Positions 17,013 to 26,247 of a DNA stretch of 64,000 nt are shown here, in pieces (the first letter of the stretch is position 1; each line of letters starts with the position of its first letter). This DNA comes from Nocardioides nematodiphilus. Its GTDB lineage: Bacteria > Actinomycetota > Actinomycetes > Propionibacteriales > Nocardioidaceae. The position numbers and the translations under genes were made by a program. Under the pieces are notes generated by a model. That model saw only the letters and a list, made by a program, of their open reading frames with translations, searched no databases and was not told the DNA's origin. Where the stretch lies: NCBI RefSeq assembly GCF_020216525.1, contig NZ_JAIWOY010000009.1:107833-171832 (forward strand), in the 5' to 3' direction.

Positions 17013-18491
17013 ATGCTCTTCTCCCCCGCCATCGTGCGCATCGTCCGCCGGATCTCGGCCTGGATCCCTGTGCTGGCGCTGGTCGCCGGGACGGTGATGC
17101 TGATCCCGGGTGCTGACGCCGCCCACCGGGCCCGGATCACGATCACGCCCTCCCGGGCCGCGCCCGGCGAGCCGCTGGTGATCCGCGGGAAGCTGCCGAC
17201 CACGTTCCGGCGAACGATCTTCGTGCAGCGAGGCATGTTCGGGAGCTTCGGCGACCTCGTCCGCACGCATACCGACAAGCACGGCCGCTTCCGGGTCACG
17301 ATCCCGAAGAACGGGATGCCCAGCGATCCGTACCGAGTACGGGCTCCGCAGGTGCGCAAGCATCACCGGACCTACCCGGCGATCATCACCGCCGCCCGGA
17401 CCATCGTGACGCTTCGCCCCAACGTGAGCGCGGCCCTCTCGGCCGACGCCGTCGCGGTCGGCGCGCCGGTCGAGCTCACGGCGGTCGGCACGCCCGTACG
17501 CCCGGGCCGGCCGCTCACCCTGCAACGTCGGATCAGCCCGACGCGGTGGCAGACCGTAGCCAGTCATCGCGAGGACGCCCGCGGCAGTGCCACCTTCGCC
17601 CTCGACACGTCGACGGCGGGGATCTTCACCTATCGGGTACGCGCCGAGACCTGGCACGGCTCGGGCTGGATGCCGACGTTCCCGGTCGACCTGAGCGTCG
17701 GCGCGGGTCCGCTCCCGCAGGCCCAGGGGCCGGGACCGGCTCCGACCGGCGCCCCGCACAGCACGGGTCCGCAGCCTGGCCCGGTGAACGCGGCGAACAC
17801 CTTCAAGTGGGGTCGGATCACCGAGGACTGGGGCTGGGAGAAGGGTGAGTCGACCGACCCGTGGCAGATCTACTCCGACGGCAGCGGCCGGGCCTCGATC
17901 GACACCGCTCTGCTCGTGCTCGACTCGGGCGTGGCCAAGCCGCGGCAGCGCGACACCGGGAGCGTGCGCGCCACGCTGACCGGTGCCGGGCACGCGTACG
18001 GCCGCTGGGAGGCGAAGGTGCGTGGACCGATCTTCCAGAGCGGCAGCGCCGACTATCGGATGGGCTTCAGCCTGGTGCCCGCGCGGCCGGGCGACCAGCA
18101 CTGCGGTGGCTTGAGCGTGGACGTCGGGTCGTGGACCGGGTACAGCAGCACCACCACGATCGGCGTACGGCACGGCAACACCGCCTGGACCACGACCCGC
18201 AGCAAGGCCCGCAACGAGGAGAACTGGCACACGCTGGCCGTCGAGGTCACCCCGACGCGGATCGTGTGGTTCATCGATGCGAGGGTGACCGCGGTCCTCA
18301 AGAACAGTGCCGCCATCCCGCGGGTCCCGCTGGTGCCGCAGCTGCGGCTCGATGGGGCCGGCGCGGGCGTGGAGATGAACCACGCCCGGCTCAACACCGA
18401 CTGGCTGCGCTACTTCACACTGGCGCAGAAGGACAAGGGCCGGATCGCCGGGCCCGCCCCCACGGCGACTGCCGTCACCGGCGCCTGCTGA
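17013..18491 (+). CDS. Secreted GH16-like (concanavalin-fold) protein, probably non-catalytic
   Basis: 492 residues with an N-terminal signal peptide (WIPVLALVAGTVMLIPGADA). Residues about 38-230 look like two Ig-like beta-sandwich repeats (TITPSRAAPGEPLVIRGK and LSADAVAVGAPVELTAVG). After a Pro-rich linker comes a GH16-type jelly roll (about 260-460): GRWEAKVRG, WHTLAVEVTPTRIVWFIDA. At the place of the GH16 catalytic motif ExDxxE the protein reads LSVDVGSW, so both catalytic Glu appear lost and a binding role is more likely. Its end overlaps the convergent esterase gene by 17 bases. Confidence 0.7.
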   Translation: MLFSPAIVRIVRRISAWIPVLALVAGTVMLIPGADAAHRARITITPSRAAPGEPLVIRGKLPTTFRRTIFVQRGMFGSFGDLVRTHTDKHGRFRVTIPKNGMPSDPYRVRAPQVRKHHRTYPAIITAARTIVTLRPNVSAALSADAVAVGAPVELTAVGTPVRPGRPLTLQRRISPTRWQTVASHREDARGSATFALDTSTAGIFTYRVRAETWHGSGWMPTFPVDLSVGAGPLPQAQGPGPAPTGAPHSTGPQPGPVNAANTFKWGRITEDWGWEKGESTDPWQIYSDGSGRASIDTALLVLDSGVAKPRQRDTGSVRATLTGAGHAYGRWEAKVRGPIFQSGSADYRMGFSLVPARPGDQHCGGLSVDVGSWTGYSSTTTIGVRHGNTAWTTTRSKARNEENWHTLAVEVTPTRIVWFIDARVTAVLKNSAAIPRVPLVPQLRLDGAGAGVEMNHARLNTDWLRYFTLAQKDKGRIAGPAPTATAVTGAC

Positions 18492-19332
18492 GCTCCGCGA
18501 CCCCGTCGAGGAACGCTCCGGTCTGGCGCATCACCAGGTCGGAGGCGTCGGCGTGCTCGGGCTGGCGCCAGAACGCGTGCGGGACGTCGAGGATGCGCGA
18601 GCCGACAGCCCGTACGCCCTCCGCGCGCAGCCGGGTCAGGAGGTGCTCGCCCTCGTCCCGGGCGATGTCGTGGGCCGCCGTGACGATGAGGGTCGGCGGC
18701 AGCGTCCCGAGGTCGGGCGAGCCGAGCGGCGCCACGTGCGGATGGGTCAGGGCGGCCGGGTGGGCGCTGCGGTCGACGTACTGCTGCCAGTACCACTGCG
18801 CCTCGTCGCGGTCCCAGGTCCAGTCGGTGGCCTGGTAGCTGGCGAAGGAGCTGGTCGGGTCGAGGAACGGGTAGATCAGCACCAGCGCGGTCACCAGGCC
18901 CGGGTTGCGCAGCGCGCCCACCATCGCGAGGTTGCCGCCGGCGCTGTCGCCGTGGCCGATCACCCGGCGGCTGCGCTCGGCCGCCCAGCGCAGGGCCCGG
19001 TCCGTGTCCTCGACGGCCGCCGGGTACGGGTGCTCGGGCGCGAGCCGGTAGTCGACGCTGAGCACCGCGCGGCCGGTGCGGTTGGCGAGCCGCCGGCTCG
19101 GCGCGTCGTGCACCTCGACGTCGTTGAAGACGAAACCGCCACCGTGCAGGTGGACGATCACGGACTCGGCGAGATCCGCGCCCTCGGGCAGGTAGAGGCG
19201 GGCCGGGACGCCGTCGACGTCGACGTCCTCGACGTGCGCGACGGGCTCCTTCGGATGCGTCGCGGCCTCCGCGCGGCCCGCTTCGCGGTCGGCGAGGGTC
19301 TGCTCGTAGTCGGCGTCATGAGGTACGTGCAC
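18475..19332 (-). CDS. Alpha/beta hydrolase, HSL family (family IV esterase)
   Basis: 285-residue carboxylesterase-like protein. The oxyanion motif is HGGG (VIVHLHGGGFVFND) and the nucleophile elbow is GDSAGG (VIGHGDSAGGNLAM). The acid is probably the Asp of TAAHDIARDEGEHL and the His is in LDVPHAFWR. These are the hallmarks of the hormone-sensitive-lipase family. There is no signal peptide, so it is cytoplasmic. The start used is GTG. It is divergent from an AhpD-like gene. Confidence 0.88.
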   Translation of the reverse strand: MHVPHDADYEQTLADREAGRAEAATHPKEPVAHVEDVDVDGVPARLYLPEGADLAESVIVHLHGGGFVFNDVEVHDAPSRRLANRTGRAVLSVDYRLAPEHPYPAAVEDTDRALRWAAERSRRVIGHGDSAGGNLAMVGALRNPGLVTALVLIYPFLDPTSSFASYQATDWTWDRDEAQWYWQQYVDRSAHPAALTHPHVAPLGSPDLGTLPPTLIVTAAHDIARDEGEHLLTRLRAEGVRAVGSRILDVPHAFWRQPEHADASDLVMRQTGAFLDGVAELSRRR

Positions 19333-19423
19333 GCGGTCACCCTCTCAGGTGGCGGCCGGGCACACATCGGATTTCTCACCGGACGCCTTGGCGGCAGCGC
19401 CCCGTCGGGCGCACGCTTCAGGG

Positions 19424-20020
19424 ATGTTCATCCGGACCGTTCCCGAGGACGAGGCCACCGGAGCCGTGGCCGACTACTACGACCAGCAACGCCGACAGTG
19501 GGGCTTCCTGCCCGACTACGCCGGCGCGTTCGCTCCCAGACCCGCGGTCGCCGAGGGCTGGGCCGCCCTCAACGGCGCGATCCGCGGCGGCATGGACCGG
19601 CGCCGCTTCGAGCTGGTCACGATCGCAGCCGCTCGCGCGCGACGGTCGACCTACTGCACCGCGGCCCACTCGAAGTTCCTGCGCGACGACTGCGGCGACG
19701 TCGGGACCCTTGACGCCCTGACCGCTGATCCGAGCGGAGCAGGCCTCGCGCCGGTGGATCGGGCGCTCTACGCCTTCGCGACCAAGGTCGCCACCGCGGC
19801 CGACACCGTGGACAGCGACGACGTGGCGGCGCTGCGCGCGCACGGCCTGGGCGACGCCGAGATCGCGGAGGTCGTCTACGCCGTCGCCGCCCGGGCGTTC
19901 TTCACCACCGTCCTCGACGGGCTCGGGGCGCAGCTCGACCCGCAGACCGCCGCGGCGTTCCCCGACGAGACCCTGGCGGGCCTCATCGTGGGACGCCCGG
20001 TGGGCGGCGAAGCGTCCTAG
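19424..20020 (+). CDS. Carboxymuconolactone decarboxylase / AhpD-like protein
   Basis: 198 residues of the all-helical AhpD-like fold. The characteristic segment RRSTYCTAAHSKFL has one Cys and a His four residues later (CxxxH) rather than the CxxC of true AhpD, as in the so-called peroxidase-related group. ERWAL-type helices follow (VDRALYAFATKVATAADTVD). It may act in thiol-peroxide chemistry; this is inferred from the fold only. The frame is open upstream but MFIRTVPEDEATG is the natural start. Its stop overlaps the rdgB stop by a few bases (convergent). Confidence 0.8.
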   Translation: MFIRTVPEDEATGAVADYYDQQRRQWGFLPDYAGAFAPRPAVAEGWAALNGAIRGGMDRRRFELVTIAAARARRSTYCTAAHSKFLRDDCGDVGTLDALTADPSGAGLAPVDRALYAFATKVATAADTVDSDDVAALRAHGLGDAEIAEVVYAVAARAFFTTVLDGLGAQLDPQTAAAFPDETLAGLIVGRPVGGEAS

Positions 20021-20634
20021 CCGAGGACCTTCGCGATCCGCGGGCCGAGCTCGCGCATCGCCTTGCCGCGGTGGGAGATCGCGTCCTTCTCCGCCACCGT
20101 CAGCTCCGCGCTGGTACGGCCGTCGGGGGTGTCGTCGGCGACGAACATGACGTCGTAGCCGAACCCGCCCTCGCCGCGCAGCTCGCGGATGACGCGACCG
20201 TCCATCCGGCCCTCGACCACGATCTCGCCGTCGGGGCCGTCGCCGAACACGAACGCGATCGCACAGGCGAAGTGCGCGCCGCGACGCTCGTCGGGGACGT
20301 CGTTGAGCTGGTCGAGCAGCAGCTCGTTGTTGCGCTGATCGGACTTGGGGCGTCCGCCCCAGCGCGCGGACAGCACGCCGGGCATGCCATTGAGCGCGTC
20401 GACGCACAGACCGGAGTCGTCGGAGACCGACGGCAGCCCGGTGGCGGCGAAGCCCGCGCGCGCCTTGAGCAGCGCGTTGCCCTCGAACGTCGGCGCGTCC
20501 TCGACCGGCTCCTCGTAGAAGTCGACGTCGTCGAGGCCGAGCACACGTACGCCGGGGACGAGCGGAGCGAGGATCCGCTCCATCTCGGCGATCTTCTTGG
20601 CGTTGCGGGAGGCGACGAAGATCCGAGCGGTCAT
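20017..20634 (-). CDS. rdgB: Non-canonical purine NTP pyrophosphatase (RdgB/HAM1)
   Basis: Hydrolyses dITP, XTP and related NTPs to monophosphates to keep them out of DNA and RNA; 205 residues. Substrate motifs: [11 protein letters not shown] at the N-terminus, [22 protein letters not shown], and [10 protein letters not shown]. The start ATG overlaps the rph stop by 4 bases, the conserved rph-rdgB coupling found in M. tuberculosis (Rv1340-Rv1341). Confidence 0.95.
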   Translation of the reverse strand: MTARIFVASRNAKKIAEMERILAPLVPGVRVLGLDDVDFYEEPVEDAPTFEGNALLKARAGFAATGLPSVSDDSGLCVDALNGMPGVLSARWGGRPKSDQRNNELLLDQLNDVPDERRGAHFACAIAFVFGDGPDGEIVVEGRMDGRVIRELRGEGGFGYDVMFVADDTPDGRTSAELTVAEKDAISHRGKAMRELGPRIAKVLG

Positions 20635-21341
20635 CGGCCCAGCGACTCCGCCTGCAGGTGGGTGAGGTCGGCGCAGCCCTTCTCCCCCAGCGCGAGCAGC
20701 GCGTCGAGCTCGACGCGGTCGAAGGCGACGCCCTCGGCGGTGCCCTGGACCTCGACGAACCTGCCCTCGCCGGTCATCACGATGTTCATGTCGGTCTCGG
20801 CCCGGACGTCCTCGACGTACGGGAGGTCGAGACGCGCCTCGCCGTCGATGATGCCGACCGAGATGGCCGCGACCGAGCCGGTCAGGGCCTGCGGCACGCC
20901 GAGCTTGGCGCAGGCGTCGGCGAGCGCGATGTACGCGCCGGTGATCGAGGCGGTGCGGGTGCCGCCATCGGCCTGCAGCACGTCGCAGTCGATCTGGATG
21001 GTGTTCTCGCCGAGCTTCTCGTAGTCGATGATCGCGCGCAGCGAGCGGCCGATCAGGCGCGAGATCTCGTGCGTACGCCCGCCGATGCGGCCCTTGACCG
21101 ACTCGCGATCCGAGCGGGTGTTGGTCGAGGCCGGGAGCATGGAGTACTCGGCGGTGACCCAGCCCAGGCCGGAGCCCTTGCGCCAGCGCGGGACGCCCTC
21201 GGACGCGGAGGCGGCGCACAGCACCTTCGTCCTGCCGAACTCGATCAGCACCGAGCCGGCGGCGTGGTCGAGCCAGTTGCGGGTGATGGTGATGGGGCGC
21301 AGCTCGTCGTTGGCGCGGCCGTCTTCGCGGTTGCTGGTCAT
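20631..21341 (-). CDS. rph: Ribonuclease PH
   Basis: Phosphorolytic 3'-5' exoribonuclease that trims tRNA 3' ends; 236 residues, full length. Recognisable segments are [17 protein letters not shown], the signature [17 protein letters not shown], and [18 protein letters not shown]. The start lies 7 bases downstream of a TAGGCT -10 element (21354-21349). It forms an operon with rdgB. Confidence 0.96.
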   Translation of the reverse strand: MTSNREDGRANDELRPITITRNWLDHAAGSVLIEFGRTKVLCAASASEGVPRWRKGSGLGWVTAEYSMLPASTNTRSDRESVKGRIGGRTHEISRLIGRSLRAIIDYEKLGENTIQIDCDVLQADGGTRTASITGAYIALADACAKLGVPQALTGSVAAISVGIIDGEARLDLPYVEDVRAETDMNIVMTGEGRFVEVQGTAEGVAFDRVELDALLALGEKGCADLTHLQAESLGR

Positions 21342-21348
21342 GCGGGCG

Positions 21349-21354
21349 AGCCTA
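21349..21354 (-). promoter_or_regulatory. -10 hexamer (TAGGCT) of rph
   Basis: TAGGCT on the minus strand, 7 bases before the rph ATG. It is followed outward by a GAGC-rich stretch resembling a degenerate relative of the 69-bp repeat. Confidence 0.4.
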
Positions 21355-21384
21355 GGCGACGGGAGCGAGACGGAGCGAGCTCGC

Positions 21385-22188
21385 TCAGGCCGAGCGACTG
21401 AGTCGCGGCCCGGAGGGCGGTGTCCTGCGGTCGGCCCGCTCGCCGGGGCGGACGGCCTGGCGTACGACCCATGGGCCGAGGTCGCGTGCCCGGCGACCGA
21501 TCCAGGGCGCCCCCTCCGCGATCATCCAGGCGGCGTCCCGCCGCCAGCTGCCCGGCAGCCCACCGGAGCACTCCAGCGAGGGCAGCTCGAAGTCGTAGCC
21601 GAACCGGTGCAGGTCGAGCGCGAAGTGCCGGGCCAGCAGGCGGTGGCCGCGCTCGCCGGGGTGCATCCGGTCGACGGACCAGTACGAGCGGTCGAGCGCC
21701 TCCGGGTGGGCGCCGAGATCGACCCGCGCTCCCCCGAACCTGCGGTGGACCTCGTCCCAGACGCTGTTGAGCTCGGTGAGCCGCCGCAGCAGCGGGCGAC
21801 GCAGGGCGTGCGGCAGCCCGAGCACCGTGCTGTGGTCGTGGAAGCGGGCGGTGAGCAACAGCGCGCCACTCCCGGTGAGAGCCTCGGCGCAGGTCATCAG
21901 CTCCACCCGCAGGCGGGCGGGATCCCAGGTCGAGCGCATGGTGTCGTTGACACCGACGATCAGCGAGGCGATGTCGGGGTGGTGGGCGATGGCGTCATCG
22001 AGCTGGTCGTCGAGGACCGCGGTGCCGGTGGCACCGGGCACGGCCAGATGGCACGCGCTGACGTCGTAGGCGGTGGTGAGCGAGTCGGCGAGCAGGCGGG
22101 CCCAGCCACGCCACCCGTCCGGCGTCGGGTCCCCGATGCCGAAGGTGGTGCTGTCACCCAGCGCCGCGAAACGGAGGTATCCGGCCAC
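21385..22188 (-). CDS. SGNH/GDSL-type hydrolase
   Basis: 267 residues with all four SGNH blocks: block [13 protein letters not shown] (Ser nucleophile), an internal Gly in block II (VPGATGTAV), block [10 protein letters not shown] (Asn) and block [11 protein letters not shown] (Asp and His). It probably hydrolyses an acyl or acetyl ester. There is no signal peptide. It lies downstream of the ABC exporter pair with a strong terminator between them, so it is a separate transcript. Confidence 0.88.
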   Translation of the reverse strand: MAGYLRFAALGDSTTFGIGDPTPDGWRGWARLLADSLTTAYDVSACHLAVPGATGTAVLDDQLDDAIAHHPDIASLIVGVNDTMRSTWDPARLRVELMTCAEALTGSGALLLTARFHDHSTVLGLPHALRRPLLRRLTELNSVWDEVHRRFGGARVDLGAHPEALDRSYWSVDRMHPGERGHRLLARHFALDLHRFGYDFELPSLECSGGLPGSWRRDAAWMIAEGAPWIGRRARDLGPWVVRQAVRPGERADRRTPPSGPRLSRSA

Positions 22189-22196
22189 GAGACCAG

Positions 22197-22231
22197 CCTG
22201 ACGGGGCCGGCTACCAGCCGGCCCCGTCAGG
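22197..22231 (-). terminator. Strong terminator after the ABC permease gene
   Basis: Perfect 16-bp stem (22197-22212 with 22216-22231) and a 3-base ACC loop, 45 bases downstream of the permease stop and 9 bases before the SGNH hydrolase start. Confidence 0.75.
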
Positions 22232-22275
22232 ATGTCGTGCTCCGGAACGCTCCGCGAACGGTTGCGTCGCGTCGG

Positions 22276-23088
22276 CTACTTCACCTCGGCGCGGCTGATG
22301 CGGCGCAGGCCTAGGAGGAGCGGGGCGCCGAGCCAGATCAGCACCGCCACGATCAGGTGGCCCCACTCGCCGGCGCTCATGTTCCAGAAGCCGTCGTAGA
22401 GCGGACCGGTCGCCTGCTGGAAGAAGATCCAGCGGGAGAAGCTGTCGAACCAGCCGATCAGCGCGTTGCCGATCCCCAGGATCGTCGGGACTGCGAACCA
22501 GAACGCGTAGTAGATGACGATCGCGGCCGGGGTGTTGAGCACCAGCGCCGCCCAGGCGAAGCCGATCAGCATCAGCGCGCACTGCACGATCACGAAGCCG
22601 ACCACGCCGGCACCGCCCGTCCACGTGACCGAGCCGCCCACCGCGCCGTAGAAGAGGTTGAAGAGCACGCCCATCACCAGTGCGAAGACGACGGTGACGA
22701 GCGTCCAGATGAGCGCGACGCCGAGCTTCGCGGTGATGACCCGGTCGCGGCGGGGCTCCAGGGCGAAGGTGACCATGGCGGTGCGCTGGGTCCACTCGGA
22801 GGTGACCAGCAGGATCGCCACGACCGGGAGCATCAGCTCGCACACGAAGCCGGCCACCCCGGCGAAGGTGCCCAGATCGACGGTCGTGTCGCCGTCGCCG
22901 TTGACGGCGAGCACGATCGCCGCGATGAACTCGGCCGCCACCACGACGGCACCGAGCGCGAAGAGCAGCCAGAAGCTGGCCTTGGTGTCCCACGACTTGC
23001 GGAACTCGACCTGGAGCAACCGGCTGAACGGGATGCCGCTCGGCGCGGTCGAGCGCGGCGCCGCGGGGGTCTGGGTCGCGGTGCTCAT
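22276..23088 (-). CDS. ABC-2 type transporter permease
   Basis: 270 residues with about six membrane segments (ASFWLLFALGAVVVAAEFIAAIVLAV, GFVCELMLPVVAILLVT, LIWTLVTVVFALVMGVLF, GFVIVQCALMLIGFAWAAL, YAFWFAVPTILGI, LIVAVLIWLGAPLLLGL). TSEWTQRTAMVTFALEPRR is the cytoplasmic motif typical of ABC-2 permeases. The ATG overlaps the stop of the ATPase gene (ATGA), so they form one exporter. The substrate is unknown. Confidence 0.85.
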   Translation of the reverse strand: MSTATQTPAAPRSTAPSGIPFSRLLQVEFRKSWDTKASFWLLFALGAVVVAAEFIAAIVLAVNGDGDTTVDLGTFAGVAGFVCELMLPVVAILLVTSEWTQRTAMVTFALEPRRDRVITAKLGVALIWTLVTVVFALVMGVLFNLFYGAVGGSVTWTGGAGVVGFVIVQCALMLIGFAWAALVLNTPAAIVIYYAFWFAVPTILGIGNALIGWFDSFSRWIFFQQATGPLYDGFWNMSAGEWGHLIVAVLIWLGAPLLLGLRRISRAEVK

Positions 23089-23987
23089 GCCACCACTCCT
23101 TCGCGCTGGGTGTCGGCGGTGAGCTGCAGGAACAGCTCCTCGAGACCGCCGTCGCCGGAGCGCAGGTCGGTCAGGACGATGTGGTGCTCGACGGCGGTGC
23201 GGCCGACCTCGACGGGCTCGGCGGTGATCCGCAGACCCTCTCCTGCCGGGACCACGGGGATCCCCTTGGCGCTCAGCGCGGCGCTCAGCCCGTCGTTGTC
23301 GAGGGAGGTCGCGAGCGTCTCGACCTTCGTGTTGTGGGACAGCAGGGCCGCCCGGTCGCCCTGGGCGAGGATCTTGCCGCGGCCGATGAGGATCATCTCG
23401 TCGGCGATCATCTCGACCTCGTGCAGCAGATGGCTGGAGAGCAGCACCGTGCCGCCCCGGTCGGCGTACGACTTCAGCAGCCCACGCATCCACCGGATGC
23501 CGGCGGGGTCGAGGCCGTTGGCCGGCTCGTCGAGGATGAGGATCTCGGGGTCGCCGAGCAGGGCGTTCGCGATGCCGAGTCGCTGCTTCATGCCGAGCGA
23601 GTAGTTCTTCACCCGGCGCTTGGCCTCACTCGGCGAGAGCGAGACCAGCTGGAGCATCTCGTCGACGCGGCTCGACGGCAGGCCCATGGTCATGGCGCTG
23701 AGGGTGAGCACCTCGCGGCCCGTACGTCCGCCGTGCTGGGCCGAGGCGTCCAGCAGGACCCCGACCGTGCGACCCGGGTTGGGCAGGTCGTGGTAGTCGA
23801 CGCCCTTGATGGTGGTGCGCCCCTTGGTCGGCGGCGTCAGGCCGACCATGATGCGCATCGTGGTCGACTTGCCGGCACCGTTGGGGCCCAGGAAGCCGGT
23901 GACCCGGCCGGGCTCGCAGGTGAACGTGACGTCGTCGACCGCGGTGTAGGCCCCGTACACGCGGGTGAGTCCCTCGACCTTGATCAT
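23085..23987 (-). CDS. ABC transporter ATP-binding protein (exporter type)
   Basis: 300-residue ATPase driving the adjacent permease. Walker A is GPNGAGKST, the signature is YSLGMKQRLGIANALLG, Walker B is ILILDEPANGLDP, and the H-loop is in LLSSHLLHEVE. The CcmA-like architecture with a C-terminal accessory region fits drug, lipid or antibiotic exporters. The frame is open to 24023, but MIKVEGLTRVYG at 23987 is the standard N-terminus. Confidence 0.92.
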   Translation of the reverse strand: MIKVEGLTRVYGAYTAVDDVTFTCEPGRVTGFLGPNGAGKSTTMRIMVGLTPPTKGRTTIKGVDYHDLPNPGRTVGVLLDASAQHGGRTGREVLTLSAMTMGLPSSRVDEMLQLVSLSPSEAKRRVKNYSLGMKQRLGIANALLGDPEILILDEPANGLDPAGIRWMRGLLKSYADRGGTVLLSSHLLHEVEMIADEMILIGRGKILAQGDRAALLSHNTKVETLATSLDNDGLSAALSAKGIPVVPAGEGLRITAEPVEVGRTAVEHHIVLTDLRSGDGGLEELFLQLTADTQREGVVA

Positions 23988-24063
23988 GGGTGACAGCCTG
24001 CCAGTCCCGACCACACCGCGCATCGGGGTTCACCCCGAATGTCCCACGACAGATGTCACGGTC

Positions 24064-24822
24064 CTACACGAAGTAGGTGGCTCCTGGGCGGGCCAGCTCG
24101 GTCGGGCCGGAGAACGCCGGCACGGCCTCGGCGAGGATCTCCTGCTCGTCGTGCCACGGCGGCACGTGGGTGAGCACGAGGCGACGCACCCCAGCGGCCT
24201 CGGCGGCCTCGCCGGCCTCCTTGCCGGTGAGGTGCAGGTTCGGCGGGTTGTCGTCCTGCTCGCGGAACGACGCCTCGCACAGGAACAGGTCGGCGTCCTT
24301 GGCGATCTCCACCAGCGCGTCGGTCGGTCCGGTGTCGCCGCTGTAGACCACGGACGCGCCGTCGGCGGTGACCCGCAGCGCGAAGGCGGGCACCGGATGC
24401 TCGACCTCGCGGGGCTCGATGGTGAACGGTCCGATCTCGACGACGCCCCGGTGGCGCAGGAAGTCGAACTCCTCCTCCATGCCGGGCTTGCGCGGCAGGT
24501 CGTACGCACGGGCGAGCCGGCGCGGGGTGCCGCGCGGCCCGTAGACGGGGATCACCGGCTGCTGGCCGCTGGGGTGGTACTTGCGCAGCACGTAGTAGCT
24601 GGTGATGTCGATGCAGTGATCGGCGTGCAGATGGCTGAGCAGGATCGCGTCGACCTGGAGCGGGTCGATGTAGCGGTGCAGCGCGCCGAGCGCGCCGTTG
24701 CCCAGGTCCAGCAGGAGGTTCCAGGTGCGGCCCTCGGCGTCGTCGGCCTGGAGCAGGTAGCAGCTGGCCGGTGAGTCGGGCCCCGGGTAGGAACCGCTGC
24801 ACCCCACGATCGTCAGCTTCAC
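24064..24822 (-). CDS. Metallo-beta-lactamase-fold hydrolase, Rv1339-like
   Basis: 252 residues. Metal ligands: SHLHADH (HxHxDH), the later His in EVEHPVPAF, SGDTGP (Asp) and LTHVPPWH. Its place between murI and rph matches Rv1339 of M. tuberculosis, which has been described as an atypical class II cAMP phosphodiesterase, and the segments (CSGSYPGPDSPAS, HADHCIDI, LHLTGKEAG) agree closely. A cAMP phosphodiesterase role is therefore a reasonable inference. The GTG at 24822 is chosen because GGAGG lies 6 bases upstream; a GTG at 24837 is also possible. Confidence 0.85.
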   Translation of the reverse strand: MKLTIVGCSGSYPGPDSPASCYLLQADDAEGRTWNLLLDLGNGALGALHRYIDPLQVDAILLSHLHADHCIDITSYYVLRKYHPSGQQPVIPVYGPRGTPRRLARAYDLPRKPGMEEEFDFLRHRGVVEIGPFTIEPREVEHPVPAFALRVTADGASVVYSGDTGPTDALVEIAKDADLFLCEASFREQDDNPPNLHLTGKEAGEAAEAAGVRRLVLTHVPPWHDEQEILAEAVPAFSGPTELARPGATYFV

Positions 24823-24886
24823 AGGAGACCTCCGCACATGGGTCGCAAGGCTAGGGCTTAACCATCCGCTTGGCAGTACGTCTTGA

Positions 24887-24908
24887 CCCAGGTCACATGT
24901 GACCTGGG
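24887..24908. promoter_or_regulatory. Perfect 22-bp palindrome between murI and the Rv1339-like gene
   Basis: CCCAGGTCACA followed directly by its exact complement TGTGACCTGGG. It lies about 30 bases after murI and 65 bases before the start of the hydrolase gene, upstream of a TAGCCT hexamer (24853-24848). It could be an operator. As RNA it would be a 9-bp stem with a CATG loop, but no T-run follows, which argues against a plain terminator. Confidence 0.55.
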
Positions 24909-24937
24909 AAGGACACTATGCCCGTCCGGACCGGTTG

Positions 24938-25762
24938 TTACGCCAGACCGCCGGCGAACTGGCGCGCAGCCGCCATCTCCGGACCGAGGAACCGGCGCCC
25001 GATGGTCTCGAAGGCCTCCGGCGATCCGGTGGTGGTGAACGAGTACACGGGCTCGCCGCCGGGGCGCATCAGGTCGCGCTGCGCGAGCATCCGGTAGACG
25101 TCCTTCGCGCACTCCTCGGCACTGCTGACCAGGGTGACGTTGTCGCCCATCACCATCGAGATGACGCCGGTGAGCAGGGGGTAGTGGGTGCACCCCAGGA
25201 TCAGGGTGTCGACCCCCGCGCCGATCAGCGGATCGAGGTACTCGTGCGCCGCCTCGAGGAGCTCGTCGCCGCTGGTGATGCCGGCCTCGACGAACGGGAC
25301 GAACTTCGGGCACGCCCGGGTGTGGAGCTCGACGTGGGCGGCGGCCGCGAAAGCGTCGTCGTACGACATCGAGTCGGCCGTCACCTGGGTGCAGATGACG
25401 CCGATGCGGCCCGTGCGGCTCGCGGCGACCGCGCGCCGGGTGGCCGGCAGGATCACCTCGACGACCGGCACGTCGTAGCGCTCGCGGGCATCGCGCAGCA
25501 TCGCCGAGCTCGCGGCGTTGCAGGCGATGACGAGCGCCTTGACGCCCTGGTCGACCAGGTGGTCGAGGCACTCGAGGGCGTACTCGCGCACCTCGGCGAT
25601 CGAGCGGTCGCCGTACGGGGCGCGGGCGGTGTCGCCGACGTAGGAGATCGACTCGTGGGGCAGCTGGTCGATGACCGCGCGGGCGACGGTGAGGCCGCCG
25701 AAGCCGGAGTCGAAGATCCCGATCGGAGCGTCGCGGTCGGGGGACGGGGTCAGGCCGGGCAC
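24938..25762 (-). CDS. murI: Glutamate racemase
   Basis: Makes D-glutamate for peptidoglycan; 274 residues. The family motif [13 protein letters not shown] begins near residue 14, and the two catalytic Cys lie in VIACNAASS and [10 protein letters not shown]. The GTG start is 6 bases downstream of a TAGCAT hexamer (25774-25769). The neighbours cysM/cysO/mec on one side and rph/rdgB on the other reproduce the mycobacterial order, except for inserted cassettes. Confidence 0.95.
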   Translation of the reverse strand: MPGLTPSPDRDAPIGIFDSGFGGLTVARAVIDQLPHESISYVGDTARAPYGDRSIAEVREYALECLDHLVDQGVKALVIACNAASSAMLRDARERYDVPVVEVILPATRRAVAASRTGRIGVICTQVTADSMSYDDAFAAAAHVELHTRACPKFVPFVEAGITSGDELLEAAHEYLDPLIGAGVDTLILGCTHYPLLTGVISMVMGDNVTLVSSAEECAKDVYRMLAQRDLMRPGGEPVYSFTTTGSPEAFETIGRRFLGPEMAAARQFAGGLA

Positions 25763-25768
25763 AGTGAA

Positions 25769-25774
25769 ATGCTA
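25769..25774 (-). promoter_or_regulatory. -10 hexamer (TAGCAT) of murI
   Basis: TAGCAT on the minus strand, 6 bases before the murI GTG; consistent with a leaderless transcript. Confidence 0.4.
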
Positions 25775-25856
25775 GGCGGTCGGCGAAGGCGACGCGGCTC
25801 CGGGGCGCCGCCGTCCGCCGGCCCGGCCTGCGCGCCGCCCGACCCCGTCGCACGGC

Positions 25857-26216
25857 TCAGCCGGCGAGCAGCGTCTCCAGTGCGCTGATCCGGCCATCGA
25901 CGATGGTGGCGATGTCGACCCCGCGGGCCACCGGCTCGGCGCCCGGCGCCCCGAACCGCCAGGCGAGTGCGGCTCGCGAGCCGACGCCGTAGATCGGGCC
26001 GTCCTCCACGAAGGCGAACTCCGCAGGCACCCCGTCGAGCAGCTCCTGGGCTCGTGCCGTGATCGCCCGGCGGCCGGTGATGACGCCGTCCTCATCGGCG
26101 AAGGCGACGTCGTCGGCGTAGATCCGGGCGGCGGCCTGAGCACGACGCTCGACATCGCGCTCCCCGAAGACCTCGAGCAGGTTCGCGCGCATCAGCGCGG
26201 CAGCGTTCTCATTCAT
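25857..26216 (-). CDS. SnoaL-like (NTF2-fold) protein
   Basis: 119 residues with the NTF2/SnoaL cone fold pattern: an N-terminal helix (AALMRANLLEVFGERDVERRAQAAARIYADDVAFAD), then strands GVITGRRAITARAQELLDG and a closing VDIATIVDGRISALETLLAG. Such proteins often isomerise or bind small ligands. It follows the SDR gene by 31 bases on the same strand and probably belongs to the same TetR-controlled cassette. Confidence 0.75.
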   Translation of the reverse strand: MNENAAALMRANLLEVFGERDVERRAQAAARIYADDVAFADEDGVITGRRAITARAQELLDGVPAEFAFVEDGPIYGVGSRAALAWRFGAPGAEPVARGVDIATIVDGRISALETLLAG

Positions 26217-26247
26217 CAGACTCTCCTTCGATCCCGGTCCGAGCCTG

